Assembly: GCA_025359585.1 (NCBI GenBank) | Contig: JANYFX010000531.1 | Location: 1 to 6,350, forward strand | Direction of reading: 5' to 3' | From: Rhizobacter sp. | GTDB lineage: Bacteria > Pseudomonadota > Gammaproteobacteria > Burkholderiales > Burkholderiaceae_C | Length of the DNA stretch: 6,350 nt | The notes under the pieces: model-generated | What the model was told of the DNA's origin: nothing | The model's input: only the letters and a program-made list of their open reading frames with translations | The model's database searches: none | Program-made: the position numbers and the translations under genes | Shown here: in pieces, positions 1-5,453 of the stretch | Numbering within the stretch: the first letter of the stretch is position 1 | How the letters are laid out: the number at the start of each line of letters is the position of its first letter

Positions 1-436
1 TGTCGATGCCGACCAGCAGCACACCCAGCGACGCGAGCCAGGCGATGGTTTCGGGCGCGAAGGCGGAGAACTCGGGTGACCAGGCGGTCGGCGCTTTCAG
101 GCAGGTGCGCACCAGCACGCGGAGTGGCATGTCGGCACTGACAAAAGCGCGCAGATGTTCAGGTGTGATCAGCGCACCGCAGCCGATCGCGTGCATCACG
201 CGGCAGGGGCCGAGGTAGGGCACGAGGTCGACCTCACCGATGGCCGGCGCGCCCGGCCCGTAGTGCAGCGGCGCGTCGGCATGCGCGCCGATGTGCGGCG
301 ACATCGTGATCGCGCTGATGTTGACCGGGCAGCCGGGGCCGATCTGCGCCGTCCACTGCTGTGAGTAGCCGGTGTCGCCGGGGAAGAGTGGCGAATCAGC
401 GGCGATCGGCGGAGAGAGGTCCCAGAGTTTTTTCAT
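1..436 (-). CDS. kynB: Arylformamidase (kynurenine formamidase) KynB, 3' end missing
   Basis: KynB hydrolyses N-formylkynurenine to kynurenine and formate, the second step of tryptophan breakdown by the kynurenine route, in the cytoplasm. The window holds the first 145 codons of a protein usually near 210 residues; the rest runs off the left edge. The N-terminus carries the family signature WDLSPP (residues 5-10) and FPGD (18-21). The metal-site motif of the cyclase/KynB family, HxGxHxDxP, is present as H48, G50, H52, D54 and P56. A later GPCR segment also fits KynB. The ATG at 436 puts the WDLSPP motif at residue 5, as in other KynB proteins; no clear Shine-Dalgarno precedes it, only a perfect hairpin at 437-459. 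It lies 218 bp downstream of argF on the same strand. In many Burkholderiales kynB leads a kynB-kynU-kynA cluster, so kynU may lie to the left (inference). Family call is firm. Confidence 0.93.
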   Translation of the reverse strand, partial: MKKLWDLSPPIAADSPLFPGDTGYSQQWTAQIGPGCPVNISAITMSPHIGAHADAPLHYGPGAPAIGEVDLVPYLGPCRVMHAIGCGALITPEHLRAFVSADMPLRVLVRTCLKAPTAWSPEFSAFAPETIAWLASLGVLLVGID

Positions 437-459
437 GGCGGTGCAAAGGTAGCACCGCC
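437..459 (-). promoter_or_regulatory. Perfect 8-bp inverted repeat abutting the kynB start codon
   Basis: GGCGGTGC (437-444) and GCACCGCC (452-459) are exact reverse complements separated by seven bases, and the repeat ends at the base next to the kynB ATG. In the mRNA it would fold into a very GC-rich hairpin covering the place where a ribosome binding site should be. It has no T-run after it in the kynB direction, so it does not look like an intrinsic terminator. It may be a translational control hairpin or a DNA operator. The structure is seen directly; function is inferred. Confidence 0.5.
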
Positions 460-497
460 AAATCACACGTGGTGTCGGTTTTTTCGGACAGCCGCCG

Positions 498-554
498 GCC
501 GATTCTTCCGAGCAGCAGGTACTCCATGAGTGCCTTCTGCATGTGCATGCGGTT
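498..554 (-). pseudogene. Remnant of the argF 3' end (second copy, 19 codons)
   Basis: Read on the minus strand, this 57-bp stretch encodes NRMHMQKALMEYLLLGRIG, matching the C-terminus of the intact argF (bases 658-714), which differs only by Val for Met at the fifth residue. At DNA level 48 of 57 bases agree. Six of the seven changed codons are synonymous, including two Arg codons with two base changes each. That pattern is expected if the fragment once belonged to a functional OTCase gene that diverged under protein-level selection, not if it is a recent tandem duplicate that decayed. The copies are 160 bp apart, not a multiple of three, and homology fades just at the argF stop codon: here the frame runs on with Arg-Arg-Leu-Ser-Glu. 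No start or upstream OTCase sequence is attached, so it cannot be functional alone. It could be the scar of an argF replacement or recombination. Confidence 0.75.
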
Positions 555-565
555 TTGGTTCCGGC

Positions 566-638
566 CCGGCGCTGGCGCGCCTTGACATCGCTTCGCGATA
601 TGAGCCTGCACCGAAACAGGATGCCGGCGCTGCGCGCC
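566..638. repeat. Pair of short GC-rich direct repeats flanking a small palindrome
   Basis: CCGGCGCTGGCGCGCC at 566-581 recurs with one base missing as CCGGCGCTGCGCGCC at 624-638. Between them lies the palindrome ATCGC-TTC-GCGAT (587-599). The whole cluster sits in the spacer between intact argF and its 3' remnant. Each repeat is partly self-complementary, so this may be a REP-like structured element or simply low-complexity GC-rich sequence. There is no T-run that would make it a convincing argF terminator. Confidence 0.35.
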
Positions 639-654
639 GCGTCCGAACCGGCTT

Positions 655-1575
655 TCAGCCGATCCGGCCGAGCAAAAGGTACTCCATGAGTGCCTTTTGC
701 ACGTGCATCCTGTTTTCCGCCTCGTCCCAGACGACGGACTGCGGTCCGTCAATCACTTCGGCCTCGACCTCTTCACCGCGGTGCGCGGGCAGGCAGTGCA
801 TGAACAGCGCATCGGGCTTGGCGGCTTTCATCATCTCAAGATCAACGCACCAGTCGGCAAAGGCCTTTTTGCGGGCTTCGTTCTCGGCCTCGTAACCCAT
901 GCTGGTCCACACGTCGGTGGTGACGAGGTGCGCGCCGCGGCAGGCGTCGAGCGGGTGCTTGAAAACCTTCACGCACTCGGTGTTGCTCACGCCGGCCACC
1001 TTGGCGTCGATCTCGTAGCCGGTGGGCGTGCTCACGTGCAGCGTGAAGCCGAGCGTGTCGGCGGCCTGCAGCCAGGTGTTGGCCATGTTGTTGCCGTCAC
1101 CGACCCAGGCCACGACCTTGCCCTTGATGTCACCGCGCTGCTCGATGTAGGTGAACACGTCGGCGATGATCTGGCACGGGTGGTATTCGTTGGTCAGGCC
1201 GTTGATCACCGGCACGCGCGAGTTGGCGGCGAAGGCTTCGAGCTTCGTCTGCTCGTAGGTGCGGATCATCACGATGTCGACCATGCGGCTGATCACACGC
1301 GCGCTGTCTTCGATCGGCTCGGCGCGGCCGAGCTGGCTGTCGCCGGTGGTCAGGTTCACGACCGAGCCGCCCATCTGGTACATGCCGGCCTCGAAGCTCA
1401 CGCGGGTGCGGGTGCTGGCCTTCTCGAAGATCATCGCCAGCGTGCGGTCGACGAGCGGTGTGTACTTCTCGTAGTTCTTGAAGCGCTTCTTGATCGTGGC
1501 GGCGCGCTCGAACAGGTACGTGTACTCCTCGGCGCGCAGGTCCTTGAACTGAAGGTAGTGCTTGATGAGGCTCAT
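655..1575 (-). CDS. argF: Ornithine carbamoyltransferase (OTCase), anabolic
   Basis: Condenses ornithine with carbamoyl phosphate to citrulline, the sixth step of arginine synthesis, in the cytoplasm. The 306-residue product has the usual OTCase length and motifs: STRTR carbamoyl-phosphate loop (residues 54-58), HPCQ (132-135), DGNN (160-163), the SMG ornithine loop (225-227) and HCLP with the catalytic Cys (260-263). The start at 1575 gives MSLIKHYLQF, as in related proteins. An in-frame ATG at 1587 would add MKPG and would overlap the argD stop in a TGATG junction; it is a real alternative. Neither start has a good Shine-Dalgarno, so translation is probably coupled to argD. The last codons include CAA, CTT, TTG and AGG, which are uncommon in the rest of this GC-rich gene, and a diverged copy of the same 19 codons lies 160 bp downstream. 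Identification is secure. Confidence 0.97.
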   Translation of the reverse strand: MSLIKHYLQFKDLRAEEYTYLFERAATIKKRFKNYEKYTPLVDRTLAMIFEKASTRTRVSFEAGMYQMGGSVVNLTTGDSQLGRAEPIEDSARVISRMVDIVMIRTYEQTKLEAFAANSRVPVINGLTNEYHPCQIIADVFTYIEQRGDIKGKVVAWVGDGNNMANTWLQAADTLGFTLHVSTPTGYEIDAKVAGVSNTECVKVFKHPLDACRGAHLVTTDVWTSMGYEAENEARKKAFADWCVDLEMMKAAKPDALFMHCLPAHRGEEVEAEVIDGPQSVVWDEAENRMHVQKALMEYLLLGRIG

Positions 1576-1586
1576 GCCGGGTTTCA

Positions 1587-2798
1587 TCACGAGGCTTCGG
1601 AGAGAAAGGCCTTGATCAGCGGGCACAGGATCGCCACGATCTGCGCGGCTTCATCGGCGCTCAGGATCAGCGGCGGAACCAGGCGGATCACGCGGTCGGC
1701 GGTGACGCTCAACATCAAGCCAGCCTTCGCGGCGCGGCCGAGGATGTCGCCGCAGGGACGATCGAGCGCGATGCCGAGCATCAGGCCCTGGCCGCGCACT
1801 TCGACGACGCCCTTCACGCCCGCGAGCTCACGCTCCAGGCCCGATTTGAGCAGGGCGCCGACGGTCGCCGCGTTGGCGAGCAGGCCGTCTTCTTCCATGA
1901 TGCGGATTGTCTCGACCCCGGCGCGCATCGCCAGCGGGTTGCCGCCGAAGGTGGTGCCGTGGTTGCCCGGGCCGAACACGTTCGCGGCCTTCGGCCCGCA
2001 GACGACGGCACCGACCGGCACGCCCGAGCCGAGGCCCTTGGCGAGCGGCATCACGTCGGGGTGGATGCCGGCCCACTGGTGCGCGAACCACTTGCCGGTG
2101 CGGCCCATGCCGCACTGCACTTCGTCGAGCATCAGCAGCCAGTCGTTCTCGTCGCAGACGCGGCGCACTTCGCGCAGGTATTCGACCGTAGCCGGGTGGA
2201 TGCCACCTTCGCCCTGGATCACTTCGAGAAACACCGCGACCACGTTCTTGTGCGTGTTGGCAACCTCCTCGATCGCGGCCACGTCGTTCAGTGGCACGCG
2301 CACAAAACCTTCGACCAGCGGGCCGAAGCCGGCCTGCACCTTCGGGTTGCCGGTGGCCGACAGCGTGGCGATCGAGCGGCCGTGGAACGCAGCTTCGTAG
2401 ACGACGATCTCGGGCCGGTCGATGCCCTTGTCGTGGCCGAACTTGCGCGCGATCTTGATCGCGCATTCGTTGGCTTCCAAGCCCGTGGAGCAGAAGAACA
2501 CATTGCTCAGGCCCGACAGCTCGCACAGCTTGGCGGCGAGCTGCTCCTGCAGCGGCACGAGGTAGTAGTTCGAGCTGTGGATCAGCTTGCCGATCTGCTC
2601 CTGCAGGGCCGGCACCAGTTTGGGATGGGCATGCCCCAGCGTGTTGACGGCGATGCCGCCCAGCCCGTCGAGGTACTTCTTGCCATCGGTGTCCCAGACC
2701 CAGCAGCCTCGCCCGTGCGAGAGCGCCAGCGGCAGGCGGCCGTAGGTGTGCATCACATGGGGTTCGGGGGAGACGGGCAGCTTGTCCGGGGCGTTCAT
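1587..2798 (-). CDS. argD: Acetylornithine aminotransferase (class III PLP enzyme)
   Basis: Transfers an amino group from glutamate to N-acetylglutamate semialdehyde to give N-acetylornithine in arginine synthesis; ArgD enzymes often also act as succinyldiaminopimelate aminotransferase in lysine synthesis (family knowledge). The 403-residue product is full length. Class III PLP features are visible: STGLEANE phosphate-binding segment (104-111), FHGR (138-141), MLDEVQ with the pyridine-nitrogen Asp225, the Schiff-base Lys254 in LAKGLGSG, and HGTTFGGNPLA (280-290). The Ser-Thr-Gly-Leu version of the first motif varies from the usual NSGAEANE. I chose the ATG at 2798 because a GGAG lies 8 bases upstream; an in-frame ATG at 2825 would add nine residues with no ribosome site. 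It is the first gene of an argD-argF operon whose stop (1587-1589) overlaps a possible argF start. Identification as ArgD is firm; the aminotransferase family is large, but the argF neighbour settles it. Confidence 0.95.
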   Translation of the reverse strand: MNAPDKLPVSPEPHVMHTYGRLPLALSHGRGCWVWDTDGKKYLDGLGGIAVNTLGHAHPKLVPALQEQIGKLIHSSNYYLVPLQEQLAAKLCELSGLSNVFFCSTGLEANECAIKIARKFGHDKGIDRPEIVVYEAAFHGRSIATLSATGNPKVQAGFGPLVEGFVRVPLNDVAAIEEVANTHKNVVAVFLEVIQGEGGIHPATVEYLREVRRVCDENDWLLMLDEVQCGMGRTGKWFAHQWAGIHPDVMPLAKGLGSGVPVGAVVCGPKAANVFGPGNHGTTFGGNPLAMRAGVETIRIMEEDGLLANAATVGALLKSGLERELAGVKGVVEVRGQGLMLGIALDRPCGDILGRAAKAGLMLSVTADRVIRLVPPLILSADEAAQIVAILCPLIKAFLSEAS

Positions 2799-2806
2799 GG
2801 CAGGGA

Positions 2807-2810
2807 CTCC
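2807..2810 (-). promoter_or_regulatory. Shine-Dalgarno of argD
   Basis: On the minus strand GGAG lies 8 bases before the ATG at 2798. It decides the start of argD against the upstream in-frame ATG at 2825. It is the clearest ribosome binding site in this window; the other genes have weak or no such site. Confidence 0.7.
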
Positions 2811-2831
2811 AGAAGAGAGCTTCAATGAAAT

Positions 2832-2863
2832 GGGCGGGAGTGCTCGAATGTCACGTCCCGCCC
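2832..2863 (-). promoter_or_regulatory. Perfect 8-bp dyad at the predicted 5' end of the argD mRNA
   Basis: GGGCGGGA (2832-2839) and TCCCGCCC (2856-2863) are exact reverse complements, and inside them GTG/CAC (2840-2842 and 2852-2854) can extend the stem past one bulged base. It lies just downstream of the candidate argD -10 box, so the transcript would begin with, or close to, this hairpin. It could protect the 5' end, act as a leader control element, or be a DNA operator. It does not resemble the AT-rich ArgR box known from enterobacteria. Dyad seen; role inferred. Confidence 0.4.
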
Positions 2864-2870
2864 TGCGCCG

Positions 2871-2898
2871 ATTCTAAAGCGGGGCCGGGACCTGACGA
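2871..2898 (-). promoter_or_regulatory. Candidate sigma70 promoter for argD-argF
   Basis: On the minus strand TAGAAT (2871-2876, five of six matches to TATAAT) is preceded, after 16 bases, by TCGTCA (2893-2898, four of six matches to TTGACA). Transcription would start near 2864, about 65 bases before the argD start. It stands out in an otherwise GC-rich stretch. Confidence 0.5.
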
Positions 2899-2917
2899 TG
2901 ACAACGGCATGCACTCC

Positions 2918-2940
2918 CCGATCATCGGCACGGATCGTGC
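2918..2940. promoter_or_regulatory. Two adjacent short dyads in the argD/DUF3579 divergent region
   Basis: CCGATCATCGG (2918-2928) is a perfect 11-bp palindrome around one base. It shares its last base with a second dyad, GCACG-GAT-CGTGC (2928-2940). Both lie upstream of the candidate argD -35 box, in the 242-bp spacer between the divergent genes argD and DUF3579, a usual place for operators. No regulator can be named. Confidence 0.25.
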
Positions 2941-3040
2941 TGCACTGCAACACATCCACGGCACAATGGCGCGTGCCGCACAACGGCCGTTCCGGACCGA
3001 GGGCCCTGCATGGCCGACCACCGCCGGCCTCACCGAACCG

Positions 3041-3367
3041 ATGACCAGCCCCAAGCCACGCGAGTTTTTCATTCAGGGTGTCACCCGGGACGGCCAGACC
3101 TTCCGCCCGAGCGATTGGGCCGAACGGCTGGCGGGTGCCATGTCGTGCTTCCGGCCCGACGGCGTGCAGGGTGGTATCGGTGCCTACATCGGTTATTCGC
3201 CGCTGTGCGTGCCGCGTGTGATCAACGGCATCAAGTGCGTGATCGTCAGCGAGGCGCTCAAGGGCGTGGAGCCGATGGCCTGGGACTTCGTGATGAACTT
3301 CGCCCGTGACAACCAGCTGCAGCTGACCGAGGCCTGCCTCGTGCCCGAAGCGCCGAAACCGCGTTAG
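3041..3367 (+). CDS. DUF3579 family protein, function unknown
   Basis: A 108-residue cytoplasmic-looking protein with no signal peptide or membrane segment. I recognise the betaproteobacterial DUF3579 family by the run of conserved pieces: KPREFFIQGVT near the start (residues 5-15), FRPSDWAERLAG (21-32), MSCFRP (34-39), GGIGAYIGYSP (44-54), a central VINGIKCVIV (60-69) and EPMAWDFVMNFA (77-88). The length is usual for the family. The reading frame stays open upstream to an ATG at 2825, but those 72 residues (Pro/Gly/Ala-rich, no family similarity) lie in the divergent promoter region, so the start at 3041 is preferred; it has no clear Shine-Dalgarno. It converges on rpsT across a shared terminator. 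In some Burkholderiales DUF3579 genes lie beside arginine genes, but nothing here shows a link in function. Confidence 0.88.
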   Translation: MTSPKPREFFIQGVTRDGQTFRPSDWAERLAGAMSCFRPDGVQGGIGAYIGYSPLCVPRVINGIKCVIVSEALKGVEPMAWDFVMNFARDNQLQLTEACLVPEAPKPR

Positions 3368-3387
3368 TCTCCGGCCGGCCAAAAAGC

Positions 3388-3413
3388 AAAAAGGCTCGCA
3401 ATGCGAGCCTTTT
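3388..3413. terminator. Bidirectional intrinsic terminator between DUF3579 and rpsT
   Basis: The stem GGCTCGC (3393-3399) / GCGAGCC (3403-3409) has a three-base loop, AAT. It is preceded by five A (3388-3392) and followed by four T (3410-3413), which makes it a Rho-independent terminator on both strands. It lies 20 bp after the DUF3579 stop and 20 bp beyond the rpsT stop, so it can end both convergent transcripts. Confidence 0.9.
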
Positions 3414-3433
3414 GTTGTGCGCCGGAAACCGGA

Positions 3434-3736
3434 TCAGGCGGCGACAGCCAGTGCCTTGACCTTGGCCGACAGGCGGCTCTTGTGGCGTGCTGCCTTGTTC
3501 TTGTGGAACAGGCCCTTGTCGGCGACCGAGTCGATCACGGCCTGGGCGTTCTTGAACACCTCGGCGGCCTTGACCTTGTCACCGGCGATCACGGCCTTCT
3601 GGACATTCTTGATGACGGTGCGGAACTTCGAACGCAGCGCCGTGTTGGCGGCGTTCAGTTTCACGTCTTGCCGCACGCGCTTCAGACCCGAAGCGATGCG
3701 AACTGTCTTTTTCTTGGCTTTGGAGGTGGTGGCCAT
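3434..3736 (-). CDS. rpsT: Small-subunit ribosomal protein S20 (bS20)
   Basis: Binds 16S rRNA early in 30S assembly. The 100-residue product is a typical, somewhat long, betaproteobacterial S20. It has a Lys-rich N-terminus (TSKAKKK, residues 4-10), RVRQDVKLNAANTALRSKFR (20-39), and the family's conserved GLFHKNKAARHKSRL near the C-terminus (75-89), and ends in the usual Ala-rich tail. About a quarter of the residues are Lys or Arg, as expected for an rRNA-binding protein. The ATG at 3736 gives the family N-terminus; the frame is open further upstream but that part overlaps its own promoter and murJ. No strong Shine-Dalgarno is seen. It is a single-gene unit with its own promoter and a terminator shared with DUF3579. 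In E. coli S20 represses its own translation; nothing here shows whether that holds. Confidence 0.97.
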   Translation of the reverse strand: MATTSKAKKKTVRIASGLKRVRQDVKLNAANTALRSKFRTVIKNVQKAVIAGDKVKAAEVFKNAQAVIDSVADKGLFHKNKAARHKSRLSAKVKALAVAA

Positions 3737-3769
3737 ATTAGAGCTTGAGCAATTGGAGCAAAGAGCGCG

Positions 3770-3799
3770 AGTATAGCATCGGCCTTCAAGCCGCTGCAA
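3770..3799 (-). promoter_or_regulatory. Candidate sigma70 promoter of rpsT
   Basis: On the minus strand TATACT (3770-3775, five of six matches) lies 18 bases after TTGCAG (3794-3799, first three -35 bases matched). Transcription would start near 3763, giving a short leader of roughly 27 bases before the rpsT ATG. Confidence 0.6.
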
Positions 3800-3807
3800 T
3801 CCGCGCG

Positions 3808-3835
3808 CTGGCCGGGCGCGGGCGCTCCCTATAAT
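3808..3835 (+). promoter_or_regulatory. Candidate sigma70 promoter of murJ
   Basis: A perfect TATAAT (3830-3835) stands in a GC-rich context, with a weak -35 CTGGCC (3808-3813) 16 bases before it. Transcription would start near 3842, about 46 bases before the murJ ATG. It is arranged back-to-back with the rpsT promoter, the two -35 boxes being only 8 bp apart. Confidence 0.6.
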
Positions 3836-3887
3836 TCGCCCGGTCTGCCTTGCCGAGCGGCCCTCACCCGGCGCCACACTGTCGTTC

Positions 3888-5444
3888 ATGAACCTGCTGC
3901 GGGCCGCGTCCTCTGTTTCCCTGTTCACGCTGGCCTCGCGCATATCCGGTCTGGGGCGCGAAATTCTGGTGGCGTCGATGTTCGGCGCGGGGGCAAGTGC
4001 CGACGCCTTCAACGTCGCGTTCCGCATTCCGAACCTGCTGCGCCGCCTGTTCGGCGAAGGCGCGTTCGCGCAGGCTTTCGTGCCCGTGCTCGCCGCCACC
4101 CGGGCGGTCGAAGGCGACGATGTCACGCACCGTTTGATCGACGCCGTCGCCACCGTGCTGTTCTGGGCCTTGCTCGTCACCTGCGTGGTCGGTGTGGTCG
4201 CGGCGCCCGTGGTCGTCTGGACGATGGGCTCGGAGCTGGCGCAGTTCGACAACGCGGTCGTGATGACACGCTGGATGTTCCCCTACATCGGTTTCATTTC
4301 GCTCGTGTCGCTGTGCTCGGGCGTGCTCAACACCTGGAAGCGCTTCGCGGTGCCCGCCGCCACGCCGGTGCTGCTGAACATCGCGGTGATCGGCGCCGGC
4401 TGGGGCCTGGCGCCGGTGTTCAAGCGCTGGGGTGTCGAGCCGATCTACTCGCTCGCGGTCGGCGTGATGATCGGTGGCGTGCTGCAGCTCGCGCTGCAGG
4501 TGCCGGCGCTGCTGCGCATCGGCCAGTTGCCGCGCATCGGCTTGCGCTGGGGCGCCGTTCGCGGCGCCTGGTCCCACCCGGGGGTCAAGCGCGTGCTGCG
4601 GCAGATGGGGCCGGCGCTGGTCGGCGTCTCGGTCGCGACGCTGTCCTTGATCATCAACACCCAGATCGCTTCGCGCCAGGGCGTGGGTGCCGTCTCGTGG
4701 CTGACCTACGCCGACCGCTTGATGGAATTCCCGACCGCGCTGCTCGGCGTGGCGCTCGGCGTCGTGCTGATCCCGCAGCTCTCGGCCGCGCAAGCGCGCA
4801 ACGACGTGCCGGTGTACTCGGGCCTGCTCGACTGGGGCCTGCGCCTGGCGCTGCTGCTGGCGCTGCCCTGTTCGGTCGCGTTGCTCGTGTTCCCGGACGC
4901 ACTCCTGGCCACGCTGTTTCACCGCGGCGCGTTCACGGCCGAGGCCGTGCGGCAATCGGCGACGGCGCTGATGGGCTACGGCGCGGGGCTGCTCGGCATC
5001 ATCGGCGTGAAGATTCTCGCGCCGGGCTTCTATGCGCGGCAAGACGTGCGCACGCCGGTGCGCATTGCCGTCACGGTTCTGGTCCTCACCCAGTGTTTGA
5101 ACTTCGTGTTCGTGCCTTACCTGAAACATGCCGGCCTGGCGCTGTCGATCGGCATCGGCGCGGTGGTCAACGCCGTGTGGCTCTTCATCGGCCTGCGCCG
5201 CGCCGGCTGGTACACGCCCGCGTCGGGTTGGCTCGCGTTCGGGCTGCGGGTGCTGGTGGCGACGGCTCTGCTCGGTGCGTTGCTCAGCTGGGCCGCGCAG
5301 GCCTTCGACTGGGTCGCGCTCGGCGCGCACGAAGGCCGCCGCATCGGGCTCATGGCCGCTTTCCTCGGCGGAGCTGCGGCGGTGTATTTCGTGGCGCTCG
5401 CGGCGATGGGCGTCCGGCTTCGCCATTTCATGCGGCGCGGCTAA
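3888..5444 (+). CDS. murJ: Lipid II flippase MurJ (MviN)
   Basis: Moves the peptidoglycan precursor lipid II across the inner membrane, and is essential for wall synthesis in most Gram-negatives. The 518-residue polytopic protein has the usual length of the MOP-superfamily MurJ group, which has 14 membrane helices. The first 60 residues align without gaps to what I recall of E. coli MurJ. The functionally important charged residues of the central cavity are present: R18, R24, D39 and R52, with E57 in the FGEGAF motif. R277 in YADRLMEFP corresponds to E. coli R270. The MNLLRAASSV N-terminus fixes the start at 3888, though no Shine-Dalgarno is visible. The C-terminal half is less conserved but hydrophobic throughout and ends in a basic RHFMRRG tail. 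It diverges from rpsT and is followed 9 bp later by a SirB1-family gene, probably co-transcribed. Identification is secure. Confidence 0.97.
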   Translation: MNLLRAASSVSLFTLASRISGLGREILVASMFGAGASADAFNVAFRIPNLLRRLFGEGAFAQAFVPVLAATRAVEGDDVTHRLIDAVATVLFWALLVTCVVGVVAAPVVVWTMGSELAQFDNAVVMTRWMFPYIGFISLVSLCSGVLNTWKRFAVPAATPVLLNIAVIGAGWGLAPVFKRWGVEPIYSLAVGVMIGGVLQLALQVPALLRIGQLPRIGLRWGAVRGAWSHPGVKRVLRQMGPALVGVSVATLSLIINTQIASRQGVGAVSWLTYADRLMEFPTALLGVALGVVLIPQLSAAQARNDVPVYSGLLDWGLRLALLLALPCSVALLVFPDALLATLFHRGAFTAEAVRQSATALMGYGAGLLGIIGVKILAPGFYARQDVRTPVRIAVTVLVLTQCLNFVFVPYLKHAGLALSIGIGAVVNAVWLFIGLRRAGWYTPASGWLAFGLRVLVATALLGALLSWAAQAFDWVALGAHEGRRIGLMAAFLGGAAAVYFVALAAMGVRLRHFMRRG

Positions 5445-5453
5445 ACTGACCGT

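Noticed and set aside
569..638. GC-rich hairpins after argF as an intrinsic terminator
   Set aside because: No T-run follows any of the stems in the argF direction, so termination there is unsupported.
396..752. A 118-residue minus-strand open frame spanning the argF end and the kynB start
   Set aside because: It reads intact argF out of frame, then the remnant in frame, then kynB out of frame. It is an accident of the duplication, not a gene.
697..2400. A 567-residue open frame on the plus strand opposite argF and argD
   Set aside because: It mirrors the codon bias of two well-identified genes, crosses their junction and has no recognisable domain.
2940..2967. Possible plus-strand promoter for DUF3579 (CTGCAC, then CACAAT at 2962-2967)
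   Set aside because: The -35 match is poor and the -10 only four of six; not distinguishable from chance without transcript data.
2825..3040. A 72-residue N-terminal extension of the DUF3579 gene
   Set aside because: No family similarity, Pro/Gly/Ala-rich, and it covers the divergent promoter region. The ATG at 3041 gives the usual family length and N-terminus.
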